In this document: positions 1-10,764 of the stretch, in pieces
Numbering within the stretch: position 1 is the first letter of the stretch
How the letters are laid out: each line of letters begins with the position of its first letter
Assembly: GCA_016584305.1 (NCBI GenBank)
Contig: JACEEZ010016317.1
Span: 45,001 to 109,000, forward strand
Source of the DNA: Chionoecetes opilio
Lineage: Eukaryota; Arthropoda; Malacostraca; Decapoda; Majidae
Reading direction: 5' to 3'
DNA length: 64,000 bases
Notes under the pieces: model-generated
The model's input: the letters and a program-made list of their open reading frames with translations, nothing else
Told to the model about the DNA's origin: nothing
The model's database searches: none
Position numbers and translations under genes: made by a program

Positions 1-1151
1 CGGTATTATTAGGGTGTGGTCCGAGAATCCTACTAGCCAATCACGTTGCCTGTCTGAGCGCTGCTTAGGCAGCTTCGACCAATCACAAGGCTTGAACACT
101 TTTCCACTGAAACAAGAATTTTTGTGCTTCCCTCCCACACACCAGCACTAAGGCGAAGTGCAACGCTCGCCCCCGCCGAAAAGTTGTTTCGTCACAAGTT
201 TGACGTTCATCGCAGGTTTTGACCACCTATATATTTTTACATTGGGACGTGCTACATGCCATGATAATCGGAAAACTGTGCTGATTCCGAGACTGTGAGT
301 GAACATTTAATGCAAGCAAAATTACAGGAATAAGGAGTTGAATAAAAAAAGGTGAAAGTAAAAAAATGTTTATACACGATTTCATTTTGCTCTCATTTTA
401 TTATAGGTATAGTTTACTGTAATTTTTATACATTCATGATATGCAGATAAGATAAGATACTTTGATCCTATCTAGACACTTTGCAAGTACCAACTACAAG
501 GTTATTGACTATACAAAGCGCCACCACGCCAGGACGAACTTGGTGGACTCGAACCGCTGACCGAATGCAGGGACTCTGCACGCAAGCTCACGACTCTACC
601 AACCATGCCACCCTGACGGGCTCATGATATGCACTAATGTTTCGTGAAGATGATGGTATGTTCAGCTGTCCTAAATATCATCTGGTAGTTTGATAATACC
701 GTGTAATAGTACAACATTTTAATGCGGGCAGAGCACCCTCTGTGACACTTGTCTCGGCACATCCAAGCAGTCGCTCCTCCCGCCGCCCGCCCAACCAAAG
801 CTTGCAACTCACAATACACAACATTTATATCGCCAACATTTAACACCCTAGTGCCACATTTAGTCTTCCACGATCGATTCATACACACCTTGCAACACTA
901 TTATTACGTAAACACCAATTATTGTTACGTTGTAGCAACTTAAAAAAGGCTGTATTTGCCTTCTAAACAGAAGATGAATGTCTATCAAAGGCCAACAGCA
1001 GCTCATTAAGGCATGGTCGGACCATGCCTTAGTTTCAGCGGTGCCAATAAGGCGGCTTCCTCGACTGAGCATAGGCGGTAGGAGCAGTTTGCCTTAATCA
1101 CAGGCGACCCAGTGTATACGGCGCCCTAGCTTGCTCTCAGCATCCGCCCCC
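1..1151 (-). mobile_element. Non-autonomous DNA transposon (MITE family 1), copy 1, cut by window edge
   Basis: This segment is the reverse complement of 41069-42150, where a complete copy can be delimited. Shared blocks include the stretch from about 7 to 110 and the stretch around 640-1080. The end inside the window reads CTCAGCATCCGCCCCC, the counterpart of the terminal AGATGCTGAGAG of copy 2. The other end lies outside the window. It is interrupted by a SINE at 446-622. No transposase is visible, and short reading frames in it match frames of copy 2 only because the DNA is shared. The superfamily is unknown. Confidence 0.75.
446..622 (-). mobile_element. tRNA-derived SINE (family A) nested in MITE copy 1
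   Basis: Read on the minus strand, the head is tRNA-like, with a box A-like TGGTTGGTAGAGTCG and a box B-like GGTTCGAGTCC, followed by an unrelated body and a tail made of TTATC repeats. Perfect 11-bp direct repeats CATGATATGCA flank it at 435-445 and 623-633. The second MITE copy (near 41560) has a single CATGATATGCA and no SINE, so the empty site is known. It is a retroposed element, not a functional tRNA. Confidence 0.88.
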
Positions 1152-1370
1152 TTGAGGTAACGATATATTTGAAATCTTCAAGCCTCATATAGTTGGGCAG
1201 TGATGTTGATTTTTCTATGTGAACAGTATTTTTGATGATACAGCCAATTTAAGTACAGGAAAATGTATACGCTCTAAAACGACTGGCGCCATGTTGTGAC
1301 GACAACAACTTATAGACTACAGAGCAAAACAGCTGTGAAGCGGCCGCTCCTATGTAACACCTACCACACC
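1152..1370. other. No gene seen
   Basis: AT-rich sequence between two mobile elements. I see no reading frame, repeat or RNA feature that I can support. Confidence 0.5.
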
Positions 1371-1990
1371 AACTTGCATTACCCCTACTACCGCAAGATG
1401 ACCAGTAATCCTCCTTCAAGTGATGTGGTAGGTATTCACTGTGTTTGTGAATATATTATAAGTTGTAGTTTATAAGGAAGAAGTGGATAGACAGAGATAA
1501 GTGGCCCGTGACACTAGGCAAGTGATTACTTTTGGGATCGGCATTCTTTATAGGGAGCTTAAATGAACCTGCAATGACATGTACAGCTAGACAGATAGAC
1601 GAACTCATAGAGGAACAGGTAGAATGAGATATATGGCTTTCTTTCCCCATATAAGCAAATCATACACCCTTCGTCACCCTAACACCTCCCACAACACAAA
1701 CTCCACTCAGAAAAGCTGCTTTTATTATTTGGTTAATATTCCGCACTAGTGGGAGAGGTGCAGCCCATGTCCAGGTAAGGTTAGTAAAGGTTGCAGTGGT
1801 GACGAAGTGGTGAGTAGGGTGACGAAGGGTGTATGTTTAGCTAATGTCTGGTGTCACGGGCCACTTATCCCTGTCTATCCGCTTCTTCCCTATAAATAAA
1901 ACTGATATATTCACAAACACAGTGAATATGTACCACATAACTTGAAGGAAGATTACTGGTCATCTTGCGGTAGTAGGGGTAATGCAAGTT
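1371..1990. mobile_element. Foldback/MITE element with about 140-bp terminal inverted repeats
   Basis: The block starting AACTTGCATTACCCC at 1371 and running to about 1520 reappears inverted at about 1853-1990, ending GGGGTAATGCAAGTT. An inner stem is also present: CACCCTTCGTCACCCTA near 1665 pairs with its complement near 1820. The whole 620-bp unit can therefore fold into one long hairpin. No transposase is encoded, and no convincing target-site duplication is visible. Confidence 0.72.
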
Positions 1991-2476
1991 AATAAGGCTA
2001 GTTAGGTTAGTAAAATATAACTATAATTTTACAAGGTTAGGTTAGATAAGTATTTTTTTTTTGGGGGGGGGGTCTCGCTAGGAGGTTATTAGTGAGATTA
2101 GGTTAGGTTATAGTGAGGTTAGATTGGTAATATTAAACATATTATATTTTTGAAAGGTCCAGGGGGTCGTTTAGGAGAGGAGGGGGGTGAAGGGGGGATC
2201 CCTTCCCCACTTTATAATAACATTTTAGAGGTATCTAATGGGATCTGTGAAGGTCTGGAGGAAAGGAAACACTCTTATAAGGGCGGGAAAGGACTCTAGA
2301 ATTTTACCTAACTCATTGCGTGTTGTATACATAACATGAAAAAAACCCAGCCTGTCTCATTCCTACCGTAAAAGCCTGGCATACTGCATACCACTCCCGC
2401 AACTTACCACAGCTCAGCTAAAGCCCTACAATTACATATCATTTGGAAGTTACTTATCCATGCACAAGTACATACA
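1991..2476. other. Low-complexity spacer, no gene
   Basis: Contains scattered GGTTAG words, a T run followed by a G run near 2050-2070, and AT-rich sequence. The GGTTAG words are irregular and do not form a telomere-type array. Confidence 0.5.
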
Positions 2477-2704
2477 TTAATAATACATCAAAATGGTCTT
2501 CACAGCAGTAGTATGAATCGAGATTTCACGCCTTGCAGACATCCACCACTGTTTCCTCTTTTTCTTGTCTTTAGGCATAGTTATGAACACTTTTTCTGGA
2601 GTTTTGATTGTGGTGTTTTTGCACATTGGCACAAAACAAACATAATATGTTCTTTTTGTCTGGGACATGTTGAATGGATAGGTACTAGCGGTCTGCTGAG
2701 CCAA
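2477..2704 (-). pseudogene. THAP-type zinc-finger domain fragment
   Basis: The 75-residue minus-strand frame contains YYVCFVPMCKN, then a stretch with F, PKDKKKRKQWW and ARRE. That is the order expected at the start of a THAP DNA-binding domain: a C-x4-C pair, a conserved F and P, then a basic segment with W. THAP domains occur in P-element-type transposases and in host transcription regulators. The closing C-x2-H pair is not in this frame, and the frame degrades after ARREI, so this is a partial exon or a decayed copy. The likely start is the internal MSQTKR. It sits next to a dispersed repeat (2762-2929), which favours transposon origin, but that is inference. Confidence 0.5.
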
Positions 2705-2761
2705 AACAAGCTGATCAGCTTGGCGAGATCTGAGACTCAGTTAAGTAAACTACGTGACAAC

Positions 2762-2929
2762 CAATCACAGCGCGTTCCGCCGTGTTGTGATATTTTGGCC
2801 CAAAAAAAGCCATCTATTTCATTTATGGTGCATTTCTCAGCAAAACCAATATGAGTACAGTGATATGTAGCCTATATTGCACCCAAAGCTTCATAATACT
2901 CCGTGTTTTAGGTGTGAGTAAACGGTTCC
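2762..2929 (+). repeat. Dispersed repeat, inverted copy at 12446-12612
   Basis: About 165 bp is closely matched, in reverse complement, by 12446-12612. Shared words include TTCATTTATGGTGCATTTC and ACTCCGTGTTTTAGGTGTGAG. It lies upstream of the THAP fragment on the fragment's own strand, so it could be the 5' end of the element that carried it. No complete element is visible at either place. Confidence 0.7.
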
Positions 2930-2934
2930 ATTTG

Positions 2935-3020
2935 ATTTATTTAGTTACGTTTCGTAATTTTATGGCTCGACAGCATAACTTTTTTACAGCAAAGGAAAAA
3001 TCTGGGTGTGAAGAGGTTAA
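2935..3020 (+). mobile_element. Diverged right half of TTAA MITE (family 2)
   Basis: Matches the right half of the 210-bp MITE family described at 3116-3330 (shared TTCGTAATTTTATGGCT and a final TCTGGGTGTGAAGAGGTTAA), with more substitutions than the other copies. The left half is absent. Confidence 0.6.
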
Positions 3021-3115
3021 CGTACCTTCCTTCACGCGTTCATCACAGGGGCACCGTTTGTTCCCATTCATCAGTACTATAAGTCTTTCCAATATATCAA
3101 GTCACTTTAGTCGGT

Positions 3116-3330
3116 TTAAACCCCTTGAGGCTCAGAACGTAATTTCCATTGTTATTTGGGTACAATTAGACGATTTTTAGTGAATATAAGTAATATTTTA
3201 TAGTTTTGACCTGTTTAGTATCCTTGCCGACTAACTAATTGGGTATATTCAGTTACTTTTCGTAATTTTATGGCTAACAACAGACGAATTGTTATATAGC
3301 AAAGGAAAGATCTGGGCGTGAAGGGGTTAA
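3116..3330 (+). mobile_element. TTAA MITE (family 2), full-length copy
   Basis: About 210 bp bounded by TTAA on both sides. The ends read TTAA(A)CCCCTTGAGGC on the left and GGGCGTGAAGGGGTTAA on the right. They are inverted repeats of the type CCCCTT(G/C)A(G/C)...CCCAGA. TTAA target duplication with CCC-starting termini is characteristic of piggyBac-like elements. No coding capacity is present, so mobilisation in trans is inferred. Confidence 0.82.
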
Positions 3331-3364
3331 TTTCTACCCATTATCATTATAATTATATACATAT

Positions 3365-3480
3365 ACATTGCTACTCTCCCCCTATGGTGAGCGAACAATA
3401 CCTCTCTCACAAGGGGGAAAGGGGAACAAAACTACCACTCTACTAATTGAGAGGGTGGTTGGAGGATAATTTCCACAAGT
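3365..3480 (+). repeat. Dispersed repeat shared with about 58320-58435
   Basis: The segment with CCCCCTATGGTGAGCG, AACAAAACTACC and GGATAATTTCCAC is recognisable, with indels, at 58320-58435. Neither copy shows clear termini. Confidence 0.5.
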
Positions 3481-3534
3481 GACTTGATAAAATGGAAAGA
3501 CTATACCTTATGCCACTTACATATGCAATTTTCT

Positions 3535-3538
<4 letters not shown>

Positions 3539-3591
<53 letters not shown>
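3539..3591 (+). repeat. (CT)n microsatellite
   Basis: Uninterrupted CT dinucleotides directly before SINE family A copy 2. Confidence 0.95.
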
Positions 3592-4393
<802 letters not shown>

Positions 4394-4605
4394 TTAACCC
4401 CTTCACGCCCAGATCTTTCCTTTGCTATATAAAATCGTCTGTTGTTAGCCATAAAATTACGAAAACTAACTTAATATACCAAATTAGCTAGTGGACAAAG
4501 ACACTAAACAGGTCATATCTATAAAATATTGCTTAAAGTCATTAAAAATCGTCTAATGGTACCCAAATTACAATGGAAGTTACGTTCTGGGACTCAAGGG
4601 GTTAA
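4394..4605 (-). mobile_element. TTAA MITE (family 2), inverted full-length copy
   Basis: TTAA at 4394-4397 and 4602-4605 bound a reverse-complement copy of the 3116-3330 element. Its internal GGTATATTAAGTTAGTTTTC (read on the element strand) preserves the TTAA into which another copy inserted at 4832. Confidence 0.85.
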
Positions 4606-4699
4606 CAGAATCTGAAGGTAGTGCAATATGGTAGAGGTATAGGAAGGAAGGTACAGAAGAAAGTAGTGCATCAAGGTACACCAAGACAGAATAGAGGTT

Positions 4700-5120
4700 T
4701 TAACCCCTTGAGCCCCAGAGCGTAATTTTCATTGTATTTTGACTACCAATAGACGATTTTTAATGATTATAAGCAATGTTTTTATAGATATGACCTGCTT
4801 AGTATCATTGTCCACTAGTTAATTTGGTATATTAACCCCTTGAGACCCAGAACGTAATTTCAATTGTAATTTGGTTGCCATTAGGCGATTTTTAGTAACT
4901 ATAAGTAATATTTTATAGATATGACCTGTTTAGTATCCCTGTCCACTAACGAATTTGGTATATTCAGCTACTTTTCGTAATTGTATGGCTAACAACAAAG
5001 TATTTTATATAGCAAAGGAAAGATCTGGGCGTGAAGGGGTTAAGTTAATTTTCGTAATTGTATGGCTAACAACAGACGATTTTATATAGCATAGGACAGA
5101 TCTCGGCGTGAAGGGCTTAA
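4700..5120 (+). mobile_element. TTAA MITE (family 2), outer copy of a nested pair
   Basis: The left part (4700-4831) and the right part (5044-5120) together make one element, starting TTAACCCCTTGAGCCCC and ending GGCGTGAAGGGCTTAA. They are separated by a complete second copy inserted at an internal TTAA. Confidence 0.85.
4832..5043 (+). mobile_element. TTAA MITE (family 2), inner copy inserted into the outer copy
   Basis: TTAA at 4832-4835 and 5040-5043 flank a 204-bp element with CCCCTTGAGACCCAGAAC and GATCTGGGCGTGAAGGGG ends. The uninterrupted target (GGTATATTAAG) is preserved in the copy at 4394-4605, which shows TTAA duplication on insertion. Confidence 0.88.
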
Positions 5121-5237
5121 TACTGTTTTCCAGGTCATCTACATATACGAGGCCTATGCAAGGCCCTACCTATCACTCTTATGTTAACATCCATTCACTA
5201 CATTCCTGCCTTGCCAACACTTCTTATCCGTCCTCAG

Positions 5238-5445
5238 AGCACATGCTGGAGGTGAAGGCTAGTGAGACGGAGGCTGTGGTGGAGTGGCATGAGGAGCAGC
5301 ATCCATCGGTACTGGTGACCCCCACTCCCTTGGCACCTGGCACTCCCTCGGCGCCAGGGAAGTACTCGTGCCAGCTTACCTTTCTGTGTCGCAATTCTTG
5401 TGTCTTGAGGAAGGAGTTGATGCTTCTGTGTCAGCTGGAAGCAGG
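5238..5445 (+). CDS. p53: p53-family gene, DNA-binding-domain exon (exon a)
   Basis: A 208-nt exon begins after a 3' splice site (TCCGTCCTCAG) and ends before a strong donor (AGG|GTGAGT), with one open frame of about 69 codons. It starts HMLEV and ends LMLLCQLEAG. The middle reads YSCQLTFLCRNSCVLRKE. In p53 family proteins this is the L3 zinc-loop segment. The C-x3-C (CRNSC) matches human C238/C242, and CRNSCVLRKE closely resembles the insect-type form, which lacks the GGMNRR of vertebrates. Upstream, HPSVLVTP corresponds to the HSVVVPY strand. It enters in phase 1 and leaves in phase 2, as human exons 6+7 do. p53 is a nuclear, tetrameric, zinc-dependent transcription factor of the damage response. 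Earlier exons are not in the window; the next one is at 15645. TTAA MITEs lie close on both sides. Confidence 0.83.
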
Positions 5446-5481
5446 GTGAGTGGGGAGAAATGAAAGGCCATTTTATCAGTA

Positions 5482-5693
5482 TTAACCCCTTGAGACCCAC
5501 AACGTAATTTCTATTGTAATTTGGATACCATTAGACAATTTCAATGAATATACGCAATATTTCAATAGATATGACCTGCTTAGTATCTTTGTCCACTGGT
5601 TAATTTGGTATATTCAGTTACTTTTCGTAATTTTATGGCTAACAACAGAAGATTTTATATAGCAAAGAAAAGATCTGGGCGTGAAGGAGTTAA
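5482..5693 (+). mobile_element. TTAA MITE (family 2), copy in p53 intron
   Basis: TTAA at 5482-5485 and 5690-5693 bound the element; termini are CCCCTTGAGACCCAC and GATCTGGGCGTGAAGGAG. It begins only 36 bp after the splice donor of exon a. Confidence 0.87.
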
Positions 5694-6100
5694 AAGAACT
5701 TTTCGAAAATAAGAAAGTATGACGATCCTAACTCGATAATGTACTCTTTTCATACACATTATCAATAGGGAGAGTGGATAAAGGCGAAGAAAATTAAACT
5801 ATTATCATATGATAGAAAATATGATGCAAGAGGTGATAAGTGGGAAATGAGAATAGGTAGAGAGGGAGAGGTAGAGAGGGAACAGAAACACTAAGCAGGT
5901 AGAAAATGGGCAAGGGAAAAGGGACTTGAATTACGAGAAAGAAAAATAACCATTGAAAGATCAGTGGTATAGAGGAGAAAAACAGGCAGGGTGTAAAGGT
6001 AAAGGAATGAGGAAAAAGAAAGAAAGGACAACATGCACAATACCATTCAGACAGACAAACAAACAGAGAGACGGACCGAAAAGAAAAACTGACATATGGA
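5694..6100 (+). other. Purine-rich intronic spacer, no gene
   Basis: A/G-rich sequence with no supported feature. It leads into the PyGACA-type tandem array at 6101. Confidence 0.5.
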
Positions 6101-6283
6101 CAGACAGACAAACAGATGGATAAACAGACAAACAGATGGATAGACAGACAAACAGATGGACAGACAGACAAACAGATGGATAGACAGACAAACAGATGGA
6201 CAGACAGACAAACAGATGGACAGACAGACAAACAGATGGACAGACAGACAAACAGATGGATAGACAGACAAACAGATGGATCA
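6101..6283 (+). repeat. 20-bp minisatellite (GACAGACAAACAGATGGAYA)
   Basis: About nine tandem 20-bp units of GACAGACAAACAGATGGATA and its GGACA variant. The array runs directly into the first codons of the BEL gag remnant, so it occupies the place where the 5' LTR and leader should be. Confidence 0.92.
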
Positions 6284-6713
6284 GAAACCTACAGCCAAAG
6301 CCTCTTTACCCCAACTTGAATTACCAGATTTGTCATTGCCCCATTTTGAAGGGGAAAATTGGTATTCTTTATGGGATAAATTCAAATTGATTGATGATAG
6401 GACTGATTTAACAGAGGTGCATAAATTAACCTATTTGTTAGGTCAGTTGAGAGGTTCTGCATATCTGCTGGTAAAGGAATTAACAGTAGAAAATGCCAAT
6501 TATAATGTGGCACTCATGATTCTTAGAGATAATTATGAAGATAAAGATCAGATAATAAAGAATCTTTTCTGCAAGTTCATGGATCTACTGAGCCCTTCTC
6601 ACAATCACAGAGAATTGGAAGAGTTCAGAATAACTTTAAATTGCACACTAAGAGCCGTTGAAGCTCACAAACCCTTGACAGAGTCAGACTGGATGGTCAG
6701 TATCATGATATAG
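6276..6713 (+). pseudogene. BEL/Pao gag N-terminal part (DUF1759-like)
   Basis: The frame contains LPDLSLPHFEGENWYSLWDKF, then LTYLLGQLRGSA and an L-RDNYEDKDQI segment. These are typical of the gag of Pao elements (P-F-G-x-x-x-x-W-x-F, then Y-L, then L-G-A). The first codons come from the minisatellite. The frame ends in a stop at about 6711, and the next part continues in another frame a few bases on. Confidence 0.82.
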
Positions 6714-6731
6714 AGAAAACTACCAACCAGG

Positions 6732-7802
6732 ATGCGAAACCGCTTAAATCAGAGGTACAATAGTAATTACTTCACGGTCAAGCAAATAGAGGAGGGATTA
6801 TTACAAGAGTGCAAACATTTGCAAGGTATTGAGCAGGAACCCCCCCACAGGGAAATTGAGATAACTAGACCTAAAGGTAATCAGCGATATCAGTCACCTT
6901 TAGAGTTTAGAGAGCCCTCATTGGTGGGTAGTTATCCCGCTCCTACTAAAGTTACGATGGGAAGAAAATCGATAGATAAGTTTCAAACTAGACCAGCCGG
7001 TAAACCATCGCCAAGACCTACTCAAAGAACAGGTGCCATTCCTAAATATAGGGTTATTACCAGTGAAGTCAGAAAAAAATGTGCTTTCTGCGAGGAAGAA
7101 CATCCACCCTCCACTTGTAATATATACCCAGATTGTTCCACTAGGCTCATAAGGTTAATGGATCTGGGAAACTGCCTAACCTGCCTTAGTGGTAAACAGG
7201 CAATACAAGCCTGTCCTATTAGTCTGGGTACTTGTAAGAAGTGTAGAAAATCCATTCATCACATAGCCTTATGTCCTAATGGTGATATGAGAACAGACCC
7301 TACGGTCGTTAAAATGGCAGTAACTAATATGAGTATTTCATCCGCTGTCCCTACGGCAGAATTGAAGGTGAGCCACAATGATAATTCAGCCATTGTGAAA
7401 ACAATGTTTGACAGTGGTGCACAAAGATCATTTATTAGTGGAGAGATAGTTGATATATTACAACTACCTATAATTAGCAAGGTGAACTTAGCTATTTCGG
7501 ACTTTCTGGCCAATAAAGAAGCTCAAAGTTTTGACATTGATCGACCACTAGTCCAATTAGGAAATTATAAGTGTAGGGTAGCTGCTGTAGTTAATAACAT
7601 CGGCATAAATTTAACTGTAAAAGGACTAAAATCTACAGCTGAAATGTTGAAAGAAAAAGGTATTAGACTAGTTAGAAATACCTTTGAGGATGTTGATGGC
7701 CCATACCAATTAATAATAGGCGCTGATTATTTTGGGCAATACCTAAGTAAGGTCATCAAAAACATAACATTTCTATGTTCACCAGTGCTGGTGGTGAAGT
7801 AA
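6732..7802 (+). pseudogene. BEL/Pao gag C-terminus, zinc fingers and aspartic protease
   Basis: A 356-residue frame. Residues about 115-195 carry cysteine/histidine clusters (CAFCEEEHPPSTC, CLTC, CKKCRKSIHH) typical of the Pao gag-protease junction. Residues about 220-330 match the DUF1758 retropepsin, with the catalytic triplet in FDSGAQRSFISG (DSG rather than DTG). The protein would process the polyprotein in virus-like particles. The frame is open but isolated by breaks on both sides. Confidence 0.85.
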
Positions 7803-8000
7803 TAATGGGATCTATCCCACAAATCACTCACCAGCCTGAACAAGAGGAATGCATTCCTAGTCATGCACAACCCCTCTTGGTTGCTAGAATTGGAACTTCA
7901 TTAGTACCCACTCAAATCAACGAGTTATTGGAAAAAGGGGATATCCCCATGCATAAATTATGGGATCTAGAAACTATCGGTATCATACCTGAACAGTAAC
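7775..8000 (+). pseudogene. BEL/Pao protease-RT linker fragment
   Basis: A short overlapping frame with CIPSHAQPLLVAR and LWDLETIGIIPEQ. The W-D-L-E-x-I-G-I-x-P phrase is the conserved segment just before reverse transcriptase in Pao elements. It ends with a stop at 7997-7999, so a premature stop breaks pol here. Confidence 0.7.
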
Positions 8001-8098
8001 CTAAAGAAGATCAAAATACTCTACATCACTATGATCATACTGTCAATTATGTAAATGGTAAATATGAAGTAGGACTACCTTGGCAAATAGATGCCCCT

Positions 8099-8860
8099 GT
8101 GTTACCTTCCAATTATCACATAGTTAAGAGCCAATTAAATAGTTCAATAAGAAAACTAAAGAAAAATCAGTCTAAATTGGAGTGCTATGATAATATAATT
8201 CAAGATCAATTAAAGGATGACTTTATCAAAAAACTGGACGGAGCAGTAAATCATAATATAGGACATTATTTACCCCACCATGCAGAGGCCAAAGATTCAT
8301 CAACCACTCCCATTAGAATAGTTTTCAATTGTAGTTTCAAAACTAAACAAGATGCTAGCTTAAATGACTGCCTTCAGACAGGACCGAATCTCTTGTCCAA
8401 TCTAGGAGATGTCCTAGTAAAATTCAGAACAGATAAATTCGCCTATGTGGCTGACATTTCTAAAGCTTTCCTAAGATTAGATCTAAGGGAAGAAGACAGA
8501 AATTTCAAAAAATTCCTATGGCCTGAAAATATATATCAGGAAGACAGCCCCTTAGCCACGTATACTCGTATAGGTTTAAATAAGTTCTATTTGGTTCTTG
8601 CTCAAGCCCCTTTTTGTTAAATAAAACATTACAGTACCATTTTAAAGGTTCAGATAGCCCAGAATTAGGGAAGAACTTCTATATGGATAATTTGCAGGGG
8701 ACGATAAATTCAGAGGAAGAACTAATACAAATTTATAACCTGGCTAATAAAGAGTGCAGGAAGGCCAGCCTCCCCTTACAGAGTTAGAATACTAATTATC
8801 CAAGTCTAGAAGGGATAATCAGGAAAGATTTCCTTAATTATACGCCACCAGAGGTCCAAT
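8099..8860 (+). pseudogene. BEL/Pao reverse transcriptase (broken)
   Basis: The first frame (to 8620) holds YLPHHAEAKDS, then RIVFNCSFKTKQDASLND, LQTGPNLL, and the catalytic block A ADISKAFLRLDL. A stop follows. The block C motif appears in another frame near 8680 as FYMDNLQGT, followed by EEELIQIYNLANKEC. The enzyme would copy element RNA into DNA. A frame change plus the stop at about 8618 inactivate it. Confidence 0.82.
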
Positions 8861-8862
8861 CA

Positions 8863-9102
8863 GTGTTAGGATTATGGTGGAATGTAAAAACTGATGAACT
8901 AAGATTAAAGTGTCCAGATTTTTCTGATGTAGTCCTAACAAAGAGAACACTCTTAAGTCAGGTCAGCCAAGTATTTGACCCCTTGGGCATAGTGAGCCCA
9001 ATAACTATAAGGGGTAAATGTCTAATACAAAAGGCCTGGGGAGAACACCTCGATTGGGATACCCCCCTTGATGGGAAATATACAACAGAATGGGAGGAAT
9101 AA
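8863..9102 (+). pseudogene. Pao retrotransposon peptidase (A17) region
   Basis: LGLWWNVKTDELRLKC, then LTKRTLLSQVSQVFDPLGIVSPITI and LIQKAWGEHLDWD. The F-D-P-L-G-x-x-S-P phrase is diagnostic of the A17/connection domain of BEL/Pao pol. The frame passes into the next one by overlap at about 9068-9102, which suggests a single indel. Confidence 0.85.
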
Positions 9103-10282
9103 GATAAATGAAGTTCACATAAGTAGGAGAATAAATAATGATGGGCGACAACCCCAGCAACTACACATATTTTGTGATGCTTCAAAGAGTGCATACGGTG
9201 CAGTAGCTTATCTTAAAGCAGGAGAGGAATGTAATTTAATTATGTCTAAGGCTCGGGTTGCCCTAATTAAGCCCAGAGCCCTGCCTCAAATGGAGCTGAC
9301 TGCATTAGAATTAGGCACTAAATTAGCACAATATCTAAGTAATTTATTACAAATTGGTCAGGTATATATGTGGACCGATAGTGAAATTTGCCTACACTGG
9401 TTAGTGCAACATAACACAAAAATCCCTTATGTAAGGAATCGTGTTGGTAAGATAAATGATTTAGGTTCCACATTTCACTACAATCATGTTGCTACCAAGG
9501 AAAACCCAGCTGATATTTTGTCCAGAGGAACAACTATCCTCAAACTAAATACAGGATTATGGTTTAAAGGTCCTACCTGGCTGAAAAATAATAATGAATG
9601 GCCTAATCAAAAGGTCTATAGTAAGTCAGACATATCAGAAGATATAATTATGGAACCTATATTGATCCCAGATCCTGTTATGGATATAAAAAGGTTTTCC
9701 TTGTTAAGCACACTATTAAAGACTGCTAAATTGGTCTTCAAATTCATAAAGAGGGATAGTTCTGATCCTTTGAAGTTTTGGGTTAGAACAATACAAAAGC
9801 AGGAATTTCCCGAGGAATATCAGCTCTTAGCCTCGGCCAGCCCCCGTAGGAACAAACTTATCAAATCGTTAGGTCTGTACCTAGATAATGAGGGCATCAT
9901 TAGGTGTCGAGGAAGAATTTGGAATGCTGATCTTCCCGATAAAACCTGCAATCCCATGCTAATTCCCAAACGTCATCATCTTACTAAATTGCTAGTGGAT
10001 GAATCTCATGGGAACTCGTTACATGGCGGAATGGCTGACACATTAGCCTATCTCAGGAGGGAATTTTGGATACCGCAGGGTAGACAGGTAGTTAAAAACT
10101 ACCTCAAATCTTGTGTCAAATGCAAGAGATATGAGGGAAGACTAATCACCTATCCCGGGCCCCCTGAACTCCCCATGGATCGATTACAATTATTAAAACC
10201 AATTGAGGTAGCTGGTGTCGACTATACTGGGGCAATAATAATTACAGGAATGCTCCCCCCAAGAAAGTATATGTCTGCTTAA
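9068..10282 (+). pseudogene. BEL/Pao RNase H and integrase N-terminal domain
   Basis: A 404-residue frame. Residues about 30-130 are RNase H-like: IFCDASKSAYGAVAYL, LPQMELTALELGTKLA and WTDSEICLHWL give the D, E and D positions. Residues about 320-370 are the integrase zinc-binding domain: LTKLLVDESHGNSLHGGMADTL, then CVKCKRYEGR (H-H-C-C). The beginning of the integrase core follows (VAGVDYTG). A frame change at about 10282 separates it from the rest of integrase. Confidence 0.86.
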
Positions 10283-10301
10283 CTTCACTTGCACCTCTAC
10301 A

Positions 10302-10763
10302 ATGGCTGTTCATTTAGAAATAGCCGATGATTTAAGTGCCGAAACCTTTATTCAAGTGTTCCGGCGGTTTGTGGCTCGGCGGTCGTGTCCTCGGCGATTG
10401 ATTAGCGATAATGCTACTAACTTCGTAGGAGCCTCCGCCATATTGTTAGAAATATTAAATCATCCATCAGTACAAAAATCTCTAGAGTTACGGAAATGCT
10501 CATGGACCTTTACTACCCCTAGAGCTCCTTGGCAAAATGGTTTCACAGAGAGAATGATTGGCATAGTTAAGTCTTATCTTAGGAAAACTCTCCACAAGAC
10601 AAAGATAGGTCTACAAGACCTGAAAACCATAGTGACTGAGATTGAGACCCGTATCAATAACCGACCCTTGATCTACTTAGATGATTCATCAGTAAATATA
10701 GAAGCTCTTACTCCCTCACATTTAATTTATGGGAGAAGACTGGAACCCTTTCCTTTAATATAA
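10302..10763 (+). pseudogene. BEL/Pao integrase core
   Basis: Contains MAVHLEIADDLSAETFIQVFRRFVARR, then the second catalytic aspartate in LISDNATNF, and the glutamate in PWQNGFTERMIGIVKS. The end, LTPSHLIYGRRLEP, is typical of Pao integrases. Together with VDYTG in the previous frame it forms a D,D,E core broken by one frame shift. Confidence 0.86.
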
Positions 10764-10764
10764 A

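Noticed and set aside
2036..2125. Interstitial arthropod telomere repeat (TTAGG)n
   Set aside because: Only two or three scattered GGTTAG words, no array; the same for 62890-62930.
6116..6319. Repetitive MDRQTNR protein frames and the CLSV frames opposite
   Set aside because: 20-bp minisatellite translation, which only by chance joins the BEL gag remnant.
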